A stretch of DNA of 64,000 bases from Amborella trichopoda (GCF_000471905.2 NW_006499913.1:3350729-3414728), one strand, 5' to 3'; counted from the stretch's first letter, positions 1-11,800 are shown. Program-made: numbers and translations. Notes: generated from the letters alone by a model not told the origin.

Positions 1-5
1 CTTAC

Positions 6-124
6 GTTAGTTAGTTAGTTAGTTATTAATAAGTAGTAGTAAGAGACGTAGTTTAGTTTTTTTTTACTTTTTAGTTAGTTACGTTACTATACTATAAAGA
101 GAGAGAGAGAGAGAGAGAGAGAGA
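6..124. repeat. Simple repeats in the COBW last intron: GTTA runs and (GA)n
   Basis: TTAG/GTTA tetramers recur near 6-25 and 72-84, followed by an uninterrupted GA run from about 98 to 124. They lie between the window edge and the acceptor of the last COBW exon. Confidence 0.8.
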
Positions 125-165
125 CTTCTGTTGTTGACTCATCATATCATGGAATTATTTTGCAG

Positions 166-303
166 GGTGTGCATTCCATGTTAGATGGCGTTCCATCCAA
201 ACCTTGGGGACCTGACGAGAAAAGGATCAATAAGCTGGTTTTCATAGGAAGGAATTTGGATGAAACTTTCTTGAGAAAAGGCTTCAAGGGCTGCTTAGTA
301 TGA
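166..303 (+). CDS. COBW domain-containing GTPase (ZNG1-type), last exon only
   Basis: A splice acceptor (TTTTGCAG) at 158-165 opens a frame of 45 codons ending in TGA at 301-303. The peptide starts GVHSMLDGVPSKPW, has the stretch INKLVFIGRNLD and ends GFKGCLV. This is the carboxy terminus of the CobW C-terminal domain of eukaryotic COBW domain-containing proteins. These are G3E-family GTPases that act as zinc metallochaperones (ZNG1 in animals and yeast); plants have close relatives. The GTPase domain and all earlier exons lie left of the window, so nucleotide-binding motifs cannot be checked. The preceding intron contains GTTA and GA simple repeats. The exon is intact and the stop falls where the family normally ends. 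Transport of zinc to a client enzyme is family knowledge, not something this fragment shows. Confidence 0.85.
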   Translation, partial: GVHSMLDGVPSKPWGPDEKRINKLVFIGRNLDETFLRKGFKGCLV

Positions 304-535
304 TCAAACTTTCCTTAGATAAAGATTTAGTAGTGTTCCATGATGGAAAACTGTAAATATAGTTTTCGAAAATATTTTGTGCTCCTGTGGGAGCAAATTG
401 TACATTTGCTATCAGGTAAAAACTTTAAACACTAATTAAGTTCATTTTAGGACCCCAACTTTTGGGTATGTGGTCAATTCAACCTAGGGATCAACTTAAG
501 AACAAGATGAGATCTTACAATTTACATACACTATA

Positions 536-775
536 AGTGCCCAAGAAAAATCATGCCTTCGAATTGAACACAAACTGTCTAATTTGGAGGTTCAGATCTA
601 GTTGTATGCAAAGTCATGGCTTTTTTAAAAAAAAATAATTCTATTGATTCTAATCAGATCCAATATTTTCTCTAGAAGTGCCTAAGAAAACTCATGGATT
701 AGGATTGAGCACAAACCGGATTGTTAGATCTAGTTGTGTATGAGAACGGTGTTTTTTAGTTACTCTGGTGATTTT
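536..775. repeat. Diverged tandem duplication, about 140-bp period
   Basis: The phrase around 536-620 (GCCCAAGAAAAATCATG, then a GAACACAAAC phrase and AGATCTAGTTGT) recurs with substitutions at 676-745. The duplication lies downstream of the COBW stop codon. The rest of 304-940 shows no gene. Confidence 0.5.
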
Positions 776-943
776 AAACTGAATCAAACATTTTAGAACA
801 AGGTAATCTTTTTATGTAGGTCTTTTTTGTCCTCCACTAACAATTGTACAATTTGCTCCTGTGGATCTGCATTATGTGCATTTCTTTTCCCTCTCTCAAG
901 AAATGAGAAATTTTAAGTTTTTCATTTGGCCAAAAAAACTTTA

Positions 944-1171
944 GGAAAATTATACTATAATACCATTTACTTTCAGGTCAAGGAGGCTAAAATCTCTCTT
1001 AACTGTTAGATGCGAATTTTCTCGGCTAGAGTTTTACAATTGACTGGGCTCAAAATTTAGGAGGAAATTATTACAACTGTAACACGCTGTAAACTGTCTG
1101 ATTTTACATTTCATGGTCATGGATGAACATGACCTGATATCAAAGGTAAGTAATCGTATGGTACACAATCC
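944..1171. repeat. Family C short inverted-repeat element, copy C4
   Basis: The left end (TATAATACCATTTACTTTC and on) matches the reverse complement of the right end, where GATATCAAAGGTAAGTAATC leads to GTACACAATCC. The right end read in reverse aligns with the left ends of the copies at 4340 and 12193 (GGATTGTATAC, then CCATTTACCTTTGATAT). I could not define a target-site duplication. Confidence 0.55.
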
Positions 1172-1282
1172 CATAAATATGTATTTGATATAAGAATTTC
1201 ACTAAATGAATTAAAAATTAAATAACAGTAAAAGTGCTATCTCTTAGGAGGATGGTGCCATTTACCGACTTGTATCAAATGA

Positions 1283-1346
1283 GGGCGTATACCATGAAAG
1301 CATCGTTCTGTTTGGGAGCGTATACAATGAAAGCATCGTTCTGTTT
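1283..1346. repeat. 34-bp tandem duplication
   Basis: Two adjacent copies of a phrase containing ATGAAAGCATCGTTCTGTTT, differing at only a few positions. Confidence 0.85.
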
Positions 1347-1443
1347 ATGCAGCAACTCACACCTTCCTAAGCCGTCAAATGTTGCAGGGATAATTTAATC
1401 CTTTAATGATAGTGTAGGTCTTATGTATATGGGATTGTATATT

Positions 1444-1955
1444 GGGAAAGGTTTCTATGCTTCCCATACAATATAGAACTTCTATCTTCTCTTCAGCATT
1501 CAGCCGTGCCATTTTGATCAAGAGAGCCACTAACCGTTTGATTGTAGATCCGACATCTTAAAGTATTTTATTTTTAGTTTTTTTAATACAAATTATATGA
1601 ATATGAAATTTGATGCGTGTTATTTTTTCATTAGGGATCATTGGGGTGCCTATTAAAAATAATTTTTTGATAAAATATAATAACCAAAATACCCAAACTT
1701 TTAGAGGTATTTTGGTCATTTTATTTTATTGAAAATATTTTTATTTTTATTTTTTTGCTAGTGAAAGTTTAATAGAGGAATGGATGTCCAAAATTTGGTG
1801 TCAAAATAGTTTATATAAAAAAAAATTAAAAATAAAATAGTGTAGAGTGGTGACATTGTGATTGGGACAATCTTAGCCCTCCATTTAGAATGGACGGTTG
1901 GATAAGGGGGAGGATAGAACTTCTATGCTGCGGGGGAATTATAGAAAGCTTGCCC
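1444..1955. mobile_element. Mutator-like MITE, copy A (512 bp)
   Basis: The element is flanked by the perfect 9-bp direct repeat TTGTATATT (1435-1443 and 1956-1964). Its left end GGGAAAGGTTTCTATGC matches the reverse complement of its right end, GGGCAAGCTTTCTATA. A 9-bp target duplication with GGG-starting inverted ends is typical of Mutator-like elements. There is no coding capacity. The interior aligns along its length with copy B at 10521-11033, including a phrase near the left end (TTTTGATCAAGAGAGCCAC). Confidence 0.82.
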
Positions 1956-2051
1956 TTGTATATTATAAGACTATTTATTTTTTGTACAAGGATGTTACAA
2001 TCACTTTTAACTATTGGATGTAAAATCTAATGGATGAAAATGTGCCACAAC

Positions 2052-2574
2052 CAATGTTTGCAAAATCGAACCGGAACGGTTAAGCAGAGATGGGTCTGGA
2101 AGTGGTTTAATCGGCCTAACCGGTAAACCAGCCAATTTAACCGTTTTAATTAGGCAAGTCCCCAGCGATCAAAAAAGTGTTAAAAAAAATAAAAAAAATA
2201 TGAAAACCATATAAAGAATGATTAAAACAAAACACATTCAAATGAAGTTGAAAATTAATGAAAAAAATGGATTTTAACCCATTTTATATTTTTCAATGGC
2301 TATTTTAAATTTTTTTTAGAAAAGATAGGAAAATATAAACGTGAGTATTAATGACTAAAATGATTTTTAATCTTTACTATAATATAAATAATATTATAAA
2401 TATATTATAAATCAAATTTTTTATTTTTGAGAAATTATGTACTTGTTTTTTGAAATTTTTTTTTTTTTAAATACTGGTTGATCACCCTAACCGTCCAAAA
2501 TCGGAACCGGCCACTCACCGATTCCGACATAACCGGGTGGTTAGAGGTTAGATTGGACGATTTTACGAACAATG
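2052..2574. mobile_element. hAT-like MITE (523 bp), copy 1
   Basis: It is flanked by the 8-bp direct repeat GCCACAAC (2044-2051 and 2575-2582). The ends CAATGTTTGCAAAATCG and CATTGTTCGTAAAATCG (right end reversed) form a 17-bp imperfect inverted repeat. An 8-bp duplication with CA-starting ends fits the hAT superfamily. The subterminal regions are rich in CCGGTT and AACCGG words. It has no open reading frame of note. The same family occurs in inverted orientation at 27259-27776. Confidence 0.82.
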
Positions 2575-2852
2575 GCCACAACAGTTAAAAAATTTTGATT
2601 TGGATTTTGTACCTTACATCCTCAATTACTCGATTTCAAATCTAACCGTGAAGATAATTGTGAGCTCGTTGTATAAAAAATAAATCCTCTCATTATATAC
2701 ATTTTCTATTTATAGACTTTGGAGTGATTTTGTCATACGAGCATATGTTTGATCAATTTTTGTCATTTCGCCAATTTTAAAACCAGTCCCGTAAGGAGAG
2801 CGACCGCATATTTGCATTCTGGTGGTCGTAGTTTCATAAACAGTTTGCTCCA

Positions 2853-5478
2853 ATGGATTCTCTTCTCAAAGGCAATCACGTTTCACTCCCTATTTCTTTT
2901 TCTTCTATTTTACAGGGGTTTCTTGTTCTTTTTCGGCATTTCAATTTCACAGGGATTAAATACGGCAATCTACGGATCGGTCACTGCCAATTTCTTTTTA
3001 CTAACAATCTTTTCTCGAAACTGTCGAAATTTGAATCTGTAGTGATCATAGTTGTTTTGGTTGAGAATAATCTCTTCTCTGAACCGTTGAAATTTGAATC
3101 TGTATGGTTGAGAAAATTTCACGGGATATACTTTTTCAATATGTTTATGTTCGGTGAATTCCTGGCCAGATGTAAGCCAATAGGGCCTCATTTTTTTTCT
3201 GAAGTCGGATCATAGTCATTTTTCAGTTAAATTTAGATATTAGCTATTAGAGAAGGAAAATTTGCCTCTCTTCCAGTCTAAAATATTTGGGTTTCTCATC
3301 AGGAGCAGCAATTGTAATGATGGGAGTTTCGGGTTCTGGAAAAACGTAAGCCCTCTTTCCCCTTATTTTGTGTATTTTTTTCGCTGACATAAGGCCTTTT
3401 TGATTTGATCTGAATTGCTAACCTTAATTTTCCCTAAATATGATAATGTGTTTTTCTTCTTTCAATTTATGCTTTTGTGTTTAATGGCGTCCTTCTCATG
3501 GGCATTGTTCTCTCCATAACTACTGGAAATGCCATAGAGGATCCATCTCTTGGATTTGAGAGAGTGATTCTAGAGAATACTGATCTGAAATGATAGTCAA
3601 AAAAGGATTTATAGAATGCAAGATATTTAAGGACTAGATCATTACTGTAAACTCTTATTTTACAAAAGTCCAAACCTTAATACTAACCTAAGGCCTCTTG
3701 CAACAGGTTCATGCTCTAGTTGTCTGGCACCTGATCTATTCTTAACTGTAGCTTAACATATTTAAAATCCTCAGTTATATTCTAATTAAGCTACACCTGA
3801 CCTACCCTTAACTGTTGTTCGATATATGTAGAATTAGTACACTTCAAATTTGGTCTGCAGATCTTTCTATCTTTTCACTTCCAGCCCAAGTACATAGATA
3901 TTTTTATGAATATAGTGGTTGTTGCATAAACAGGACAATTGGTGCAAAGCTTGCAGAGGCACTGCAGTGTAGTTTCATTGATGCTGATGATTTTCATTCA
4001 AAAGAAAATAAAGGTAATGTTACACTATGACCAGGTTCGAATCCCACTGTTGACCTACGAAAAATTAAAAAAGGACATTTATCAAAATTCATTTTTCAAG
4101 TATTTAACATTTTTACGAATTTTCTACTGTTCCAACTCAAAACCATGGCTATTTTGACGGGTATTTTGAAATTAAATAAAAACAATTGGGTAAAGTGTGA
4201 AATAATATTCTTTCTTTCGTGTTTTTTCTAATCTCCTTTTGTCTGTGTACTCCGTTTCATTCTAGTAAGTAAACCTTTTCTTGTTATTGTCTCTCTCTCA
4301 CTCACTTGGGAAGAGAAACTCTTTTTCGTTAATGTAACGGGGATTGTATACTGTGAGACCATTTATCTTTGATATAAAGAGGTTACAATTACTTGCAATC
4401 ATCCGATATGAAATCTGATAGCTTAAAGTTCGAGAAAATTTCTTTTGAAGTTTAATCTTGGTCAATGAAATAAATATATCCATCCAATTGTCAAGATCAA
4501 TTGCGACCACCTTGTACCAAAAGTAAATTTCCTAATGTAAATAGTACATTTTGTACTCTTGACGGGGTGAGTTTGGTCTGAAAAAGTGTAACTTGCTAAT
4601 GAAAGTTGCAGGGCAAATATCATGCTCCCTGGGGAGCACATGCACATCACTCTGAGGTAGCATCTGCCATTCAACTAAATATTGGCTGACAGAGGTTAAA
4701 CGATGGGAATTGTCATTTTCCCATCATATTATCTACGAAAAAAGGAGACTCCCCGTCACCCATTCTGACCTAGTGAGCAGAGACAATATCAGAAAAGAAT
4801 ATTTGACATATATCATACTATCACAGAATAAATCTATGATCGTAATTGTTAATCGCTATCCGATCAATAGATGGACATTGATCACACAAATTGACTATAG
4901 ATTTTCTATTATATTATGCGTCGTAGCATACTTCCCCTACTGTATTTCTCCTAATGTGTTTTTTCTGCTGTTCTTATGAGACAGGAAAGATGAGAAATGG
5001 CATTCCATTGACAGACCAAGACCGTATTCCATGGCTCCATTCTTTGCGTGAAACTCTTATGAAGAGCATGGCCAAAGGAACGACAGTAGTCCTCTGTTGC
5101 TCTGCCCTAAAACACGACTATAGAGAGATTTTGCGATCTGCAGATCCAAACTACCATCCCACCGATAATGTCATGATTGAAATGACAACAGATAATCAAA
5201 ATTCAGGGGAGTTCTCCGGCAAGAAATTCGAAGGCGGGGCATCGAAAAGTAGGGTTTTATTTGTTTGCTTGGAAGCCCCAGAAGGAGTAATCGAGGCCAG
5301 GCTTAAGAAAAGAATGGAGAGAGGGGACCATTTCATGCCTGCTAGTCTCTTGGGGACGCAGTTGGCATTGTTGCAAATTAGAGAGGGTGAAAGAGTGATT
5401 GAAGTTGACGCAACGGCTAATCCTGATGATATTGTAGAAAGCATTATGGCTCGGCTTGGGGAGTTGGAGGAATTTTAA
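2853..5478 (+). CDS. Gluconokinase (thermoresistant GntK family)
   Basis: The product should phosphorylate D-gluconate to 6-phosphogluconate with ATP, feeding the oxidative pentose phosphate pathway. Proposed exons are 2853-2871, 3303-3345, 3934-4013 and 4985-5478, joining to 211 codons. The P-loop GVSGSGKT is at residues 14-21, the substrate-side motif IDADDFHS at 36-43, GKMRNGIPLTDQDR follows across the last splice junction, and HFMPASLL with a QLALLQ helix lies in the C-terminal half. Bacterial GntK has about 175 residues; the extra length here is mostly an insert after the PNYH motif. Introns 2 and 3 are GT-AG. Intron 1 is less sure: the start MDSLLK joins in phase to GAAIVMMGVSG only with a GC donor (AAAG then GCAATC at 2872). 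Translation could instead begin at one of the two ATGs at 3317-3322. The third intron carries a family C repeat. Confidence 0.88.
4340..4552. repeat. Family C element, copy C2, inside gluconokinase intron 3
   Basis: The left end GGATTGTATACTGTGAGACC, then TTTGATATAAAGAGGTTAC, is mirrored by the reversed right end (ATTTACTTTTGGTACAAGG). The interior phrase GATATGAAATCTGATAGCTT matches copy C3 at 12193-12425. It lies in the 971-bp intron before the last exon and does not touch the splice sites. Confidence 0.6.
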
Positions 5479-5491
5479 ATATTGTGCATTT

Positions 5492-5522
<31 letters not shown>

Positions 5523-6349
5523 AGAGCTCGCTTGCGGCATTATGTTTTCCAACCCCAATCTCCTCACTTTCAGCATGAGAGACACTAAAGACTGAGCCCC
5601 AATATTAAAAGAAGAAATATTTTTCTACTTTGAATATTTTAGGTCAAGTAAATGGTTTCAAATCTTGAAGATCCGAAATCGTCACCGTAATTTAGTTTTT
5701 TAGAAGCTATATTCTCACTTTGGATCTTGAAAGTAAAGGCATTTGACAAAATATAGAAGAAAAAGAAAGGGGTGTCATCTAGGAAATGTAAAGTTTTTAA
5801 CATCAGCTTGTCATGAGTGTTTACTAAAAACACTCGAATTAACTCAGAGGTTCATACCCTCTATTGTATTTGACTAGATAATTTAATTAGAGAGACTCTT
5901 GAAAATGGTAGAAATAAAGCTCTATTGAGTTTGTGGAGTGTGTGAACCACTTATCTACTTTTCGGAACTGTAGGTCGAGTGAGACGAGTTCAGATCATCC
6001 AAACGCACTCACTCCTTTTTACCCTTTTATAGTGTGGGCTGAGTTCCAACATCAAAGAATGAACGGCAAGTGGGTGCGCGCGAACATGGATGTCCGAACC
6101 CATTTGTCTTTTTTGTGAGTGAAAGAGTTGGAACTAGTGTTTCGCACCAAAAAAACACTAGCAAGTGGCGAGGTTTGGACATTCATTTTCAGTCATTGTG
6201 TTTTTTAGAGTGGAAGATGGAACAATCCAAACTGGTGTGGTCTACTTAGAATTGGTTTGAACATCCATCATCCGAAGCCATCGATACCTACCAGCAGTAA
6301 TTTTGAAATTGAAAAGATAAAAACAAGTATTAAGACTTGCCCATAAAAT

Positions 6350-6480
6350 AATAAAATATAACATAATTTTTCCCATTAATTTCTGTAATAAGATGGGCAA
6401 TAGAAAGGATTGACATTGCACTTTGCCATTACATTTGCACTTCCAATCAAGACAAAGGACAAAAGAAAAAAAGAAACCGC
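6350..6480. repeat. Dispersed repeat pair with 11110-11240
   Basis: The segment with ATGGGCAATAGAAAGGATTG, a run of pyrimidines, ATTACATT and an AAAGAAAAAAAG tail is matched in the same order and orientation at 11110-11240 (ATGGGCAGTAGAAAAAATTA and on). The function is unknown. It may be a relic of duplicated untranslated sequence. Confidence 0.5.
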
Positions 6481-6590
6481 AATTTGGATTAGATTGCAAA
6501 AGTACGGGTATACAATTGACATCTCAGGCACATTTGATCCAGCAGCGATTGGATATCCCATCAATGTGGATAAACCAACAAGAGAGCGCA

Positions 6591-6737
6591 GACCAAGGGA
6601 CTATGCTCGAGTACTGGTGGTGGATCTAAGCTCAGTCCTGACCAAAGGACTATGCTCGAGTACTGGTGGTGGATCTAAGCTCAGTCCTGACCAAGGGACT
6701 ATGCTCGAGTACTGGTGGTGGATCTAAGCTCGGTCCT
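6591..6737. repeat. Tandem repeat, three copies of 49 bp
   Basis: CTATGCTCGAGTACTGG begins at 6601, 6650 and 6699, and the copies are nearly identical. The 49-bp period is not a multiple of three, so the open frames crossing it change frame in each unit. This argues against a coding repeat. Confidence 0.92.
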
Positions 6738-7404
6738 GCCCACTGCTGTCGAAATCAATGCTGGAAATCAGGGATCTTTCCATCAAGAAATCATCTATGA
6801 ATATCTATCGATGTACTGCAATACAGTTTCATCCCATGGACACATTGGAATGCAGTGTCGAACAAAGATCATAACTGAAGAAAAAAAACGACCAAAGAGG
6901 GAAAATCCGGAAAATCATGGAAAGGAGACCCATGAACACTCGTAGCTTTGATCAAATAATCAAGTCCAAAGAAATTCTTGGCACTTCAAGACATGAAATC
7001 AGATTACAAAAATTCAGAATTGGGGAATAAATAACCGACTATTACCGCCAAAAGTCACAATATCTGGCAGTAAAATCAATACACAGAACACGACATAGTC
7101 ATTGATACAATTATAAACTCTACTTTAGAGGAGTGCATAACAATAAAATTAATGGGAAATATGTGGATTAAGAAAAGAAATATGTGTTAATCTCACTTCT
7201 CACCCCCAAATCTATCCCTCACTCACTCTTTCCTTATCTCTGGCAAATCTTGTTTCCTTAAATCTCACTCCCCTCTTATTTTTGAAATTAGGTATTGATT
7301 AATATATAAAAAAATTTATCATTCTTTTGTTTATAATAAAGTTAATGCTTCTTGAGTATGCCTTAATGGACTAATAAATTAGATATACATATTAATAGGA
7401 TAAC

Positions 7405-7778
7405 CAAGGTTTAAAAAGAACGGATCGGTGGCTCGAATCAGTCACACCGTACCTATATCCGATCGGGGGAATAAGTGGATCAGATGGAAGAATCAACGGA
7501 ATCGGTAATTTTTGTTTCAAATTTTTTTTAAAAATAATTAAAAAAATATTGTTCATCCTTTTTTTTTTGTTTGACTCGGTGAAGAATCAGTCGGAATCGA
7601 TGAAGAATTAGTCGGACTAGGGGAAGAATCGTCGGAATCGGCGGTTCCACGAAAAAATCGGCGATTCTACTATTTGGAAGCACCTGAATCCCCTTTTTTG
7701 GCCTAATCCGAAAAGTCTCGGGCGATTCCCAATCCGGATAGCCAATTCCGGATCCGGTCACCGATTTTTTAAACCTTC
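7405..7778. mobile_element. Probable hAT-like MITE (374 bp)
   Basis: The ends are imperfect inverted repeats: CAAGGTTTAAAAAGAACGG on the left and GAAGGTTTAAAAAATCGG on the reversed right. The subterminal sequence is full of CGGAATCG and GATTCC words, as in the 22396 element. Flanking octamers match at only five of eight positions, so the target duplication is not convincing. Confidence 0.55.
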
Positions 7779-8379
7779 ATCTTAACTAATATATGTGATA
7801 TTAGTATTAGTAAGACCTTGCATATAATTTTCTATTAGTTTTATTTATATAATTTAAATTATTTATTTAAATCATCTTTATTATTTTAATTGTATGTCAA
7901 ATGGATCTATGTTAATTAATAATATATTAAAAGTAATATTTACTATCACATTTATTATTAATGAGTAAAATATTCAATTGTGAAGATAAATGCATTAAAC
8001 TCTCTTTCTCTAGAATGGTTTATAGAAAAAAGGAGAAGAAAAAAAATTATCACAAAAAAAAGTATGTTATTTCAAGGTATGTCATATTTCCAAAGTATGT
8101 CATATTAAAAGCATGTGATTCCAAATTAAGAATATTTTTTAAAAAATAGAATTTTGATTTTTTTTTGTTACTTCTTTATATGCCTCATGCTTCTACAAAA
8201 CATGTGCATTAATTTGTCTACTTGAAAATGCGGATAATCCATATGGCTAACTCATTTTGTAGCAAAAAGTGGAGCATTTCCACATTTCCAAAACAAATCA
8301 TCATAATAGCAAGCAAAAATATAACATTGAAATGAGAGAAATGCACACTATTCACGGCAACTCATTTAAAAATTAATTA

Positions 8380-9900
8380 CCCAAAAAAACTCATTTATAA
8401 ATTAAAAGTAAAAACCCTAGATGTTAAACAATGCATTACTTCTCGAGCAAAAGGAGACATCATCAATTCAACATAATGCAAAAATATTCTTACTATTCTT
8501 CAACAAAGGCATCAAAACACTAACAAAATTGAAAAAAACTATTTTCCTAATAAAAAAAAGACCTTATCACAATACATTATGTGAATAGATTGAATAAATT
8601 TGCATGTTTTTCACAATTTAAAGCCCCTAAAAGTCAGAACCTGCATTTTCCACCCCCAAAAAAACCATATAAATTACTGAAACACAATGCACTTCATAAA
8701 AAAAACCCTAGAAGTCAAATAATACTCTTATTTTTAAGCTAAAAAAAGATAATATAAAAATTATAGAAATTGCATTTTTCGATGCCCAAAAAACCTAAAA
8801 ACAAAAACAATGTTGAGTTTATAAAGTGAGATTAGAGGGCATAGCCATGGAGATAGTTCGGAAATTGCCATCAAATAAAGCCTATAAATTACTCAAATGC
8901 AATACACTTAACAAAAAAATCCTACAAATCACATAAAAATACCATCAAAGGAAGTCTATAAATTATTGAAGCACAATATACTTTAGAAAAAAAAATCCTA
9001 GAAATCATATACTCCCCACAGTTATAAGCAAAAAAGAAAAGAAAAAAGTAACCTGTATTTTACAGTCCCACGAAAACCCAAAAAAACAAATGTCATCATT
9101 AAAAGAATTTTATATTTAAAAAAAATGTCAGAGTTGAAGGTTATTTCTCAGGGTCTTTTTTTTGTGGCTCTCCTCACGTGTATTTAGTAATATATATAGT
9201 CTCTTTACTATCTTTTTTTTAGAGTTTCGAAAATTCCATCACTAAAATAAAAATTTTAAAAAAAACTTGAAAGTTATTTCTAGGGCCCTTTGTTCTCTGG
9301 TTCTCTTCACTTCTCTTTATTCTTGGCTCTAATTGGTCTATCTTATGGTAATAGTAATGTATAGTCTCTCTACTATCTCTTGAGAGTTTCAAAAATTCCA
9401 TTACTAAAACGAACATTTTTATAAAAATAAAAAAAACAACTTCTTGCAGACTTGAAGGTTCTTCTCAAGGGACTTTGTTCTCTAACATTAAAAAATTACA
9501 TTATAAAAACAAGAAAGTAAATAAATAGATAATACCTCTTGCAGATTTGAAGGTTCTTTCTTAGAGGTCTTTGCCATCAGGCTCTTCTCACGTCTCTTTC
9601 TCTTGTCTCTTGTATTCTCATTTTCTACCAAAAAAAAAACAAAAAATGTAAATTACACCTCATAAAAAACCCTAGAAATCACATAATTCCCATATTTTTT
9701 TAGCCAAAAAGGGAAGCATAACTATTACAGAACTTGGATTTTCCGATCCAAAAAAACTCGAAAAACAAACGTTAAGTTTACATAGGCACGAAGAGAGTTT
9801 CACAAAAACAAAAAAATCAAATACCTCTTGCACATTTGGAGGTTCGTTATCAACCTTTGATCTCTTTATTCCTATTTTTTTGTATTCTCTCTCCTATGCC
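8380..9900. repeat. Degenerate repeat array
   Basis: Two kinds of phrase alternate with drifted spacing. One is CCTAGAAATCACATAATTCCC-like (near 8700, 8920, 8995 and 9670). The other is CTTGCAGACTTGAAGG-like, followed by a CTCTTCTC/TCTCTTCAC pyrimidine phrase (near 9130, 9265, 9450, 9540 and 9825). The unit is roughly 150-250 bp. No gene is visible. Confidence 0.45.
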
Positions 9901-10520
9901 AATAGTCTCTCTATTATTTTTATTTTATTTTTTACAATGAATGTATGGTCTCTCTACTATCTCTCGCTTTCTCTTTCATTCAAGAAATGGTTGGCTTCTT
10001 CCTCTCTTGTTCCTTATAACGCAACGTCTTTGTTCTTTTATTTTGTAACGCTTTGTTTTCTTCGGAGCCCCGTGCATTGAAATCGGTTTCTTCACAAGCC
10101 CCCTCCAACTCTCGTTGACATCTAGAGTCCTATATCTGTTTCTATTTTTTTACAAATAACCTTTCCAAAACCTTCGATTAATAATGTAGTAGTAGCGGTA
10201 GTAGATATAGTTTTAGAGTGGGAGTGAGACTGGACATAGAAAGTGGGGTGCGAGGAATTGGAGAATTTTTATGAGTCGCACCCTTTTAAAATTACGAGGG
10301 AGAAATTTGAAACATAAAAGATTAAAAAAAATAAACGACAGTGAGAGATTTTAAGGGAAGATAAAGAAAAACATTTAGGAGAGTGATGGGACGGGTGCGT
10401 GACATAGAGATAAGAGAGTTTTAAGGAGTTGTATCTTTTCAAATATTGAGAGAGAAATCTCAAAAATGTATGTAAAAAAAAATTCATGTAGATATTCGTA
10501 ACTACCAGCAAAGAAAATAA

Positions 10521-11033
10521 GGAGAATATTTATATACTTCCCTTACAGCACATAAGATATATGCTTCTCCTACCATCCAGCCGTTCAATTTTGATCAAGA
10601 GAGCCACTCAATGTTTGATTTTAGATCGAACATCTCAAAGTATTTTATTTTTAGTTTTTTTTATATAAATTGTATGAATATGAAATTTGGTACATGCCAT
10701 ATTCTCATTGGGTGCACCTATAAAAAATATTAAAAATAATTTTTAGGTAAAATATAATAATAGAAATACCCTTTAAAATTTTTAGAGGTATTTTGATCAT
10801 TTTATTTTATTGAAAATATATTTTTTTATATTTTTTCGCTAGTGCAAATTTAATAGAGGATTGTATATACAAAATTTAGTATTAAAATAGTTTGTAGAAA
10901 AAAAAATTAAAAATAAAATAGTGTAGAGACGTGACATTATGATTGAGGCAGTCTTAGCCCTCCAATCATAATGGACAGTTAAATAAAAAGAAATATACAA
11001 TTTTTATATGGTAAGGGAAGTAAAAAGCTTGCC
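10521..11033. mobile_element. Mutator-like MITE, copy B (513 bp)
   Basis: It is the same family and nearly the same length as copy A at 1444-1955, in the same orientation. The flanks AGAAAATAA (10512-10520) and AGAAAATAT (11034-11042) agree at eight of nine positions, as expected for an older 9-bp duplication. The ends share the TACTTCCCTTAC phrase in inverted orientation (10534 onwards and the reverse complement of GTAAGGGAAGTA near 11011). Confidence 0.8.
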
Positions 11034-11800
11034 AGAAAATATATTACACGTGTCATCAAAATAAGGGAGGGCCTCTTCACACTTAAAATACCGAAGAAGA
11101 AAAAAAAATGTAGCAGAATTTCCAATAAATATCTTAATTTTATTAATAAAATGGGCAGTAGAAAAAATTAACATTGTACTTTTCTATTACATTCGTACCT
11201 ACTCGAAGGCAAAAGAAAAAAAAAAAACAAAAGAAAACTCGATCTTGTATAAAAGCTTCTTAAAGCTGCTCTCTGTACCGTTAATGCATCTCTTAGACCA
11301 CAAGTCAAACTCTGGGTGACGAGACTGATATAGTAACTTCAGAATGATAGAACTGCAAGCAAGAAAGAGTTGAATCAATAATATTAAGATAATGATAAAA
11401 CCTGAAAGAAAGAGTTGTTTTCTTTACTGACCAATTCCATGGATCTCTTTTATGCATCTCTTCTCTATGCTGTCTGTTTTTCTATAATCCGAGCCACACG
11501 TTAGGATAATTAAAAAACATTAAAAAAAAAAGCAAGTTAATAAAATATAATTAAAAATCAATAATGATAAAAAAAATTGCAAAAAACACACACTATCTAC
11601 AGACTGATTTTATTGATCGAGGAATTCTCGCATGCATATTGAGCCATATGCTTCGATTGCTGAAAAAACAAGTGCAATTCACGCAAGTCCTTTAACTTTA
11701 TATTTTAATTTTAATATACTTTTATATTTAACATTTTAATATCTTTTTTACTACAACAAAACAACTAATCCTATTCAAAATTGCCGATCCTTTAAAAAGA

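Larger units (their letters stand above)
1431..2705. repeat. Family C element, copy C1, split by two later insertions
   Basis: The outer ends are GATTGTATATTATAAGAC on the left and, in reverse complement, AATGTATATAATGAGAGG on the right, continuing as an inverted repeat of about 70 bp (for example CTATTTATTTTTTGTACAA against GGATTTATTTTTTATACAA). The element is interrupted by a Mutator-like MITE (1444-1955) at its extreme left end and by a hAT-like MITE (2052-2574) further in. Removing both restores an element of about 230 bp, the same size as the other copies. Confidence 0.6.

Noticed and set aside
4024..4050. B-box-like GGTTCGAATCC in gluconokinase intron 3, possible tRNA
   Set aside because: No A box at the right distance and the flanking bases do not pair as a T-stem.
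6410..6945. Overlapping plus-strand frames ending in EYWWWI
   Set aside because: They run through the 49-bp tandem repeat and shift frame at each unit; no protein family matches.
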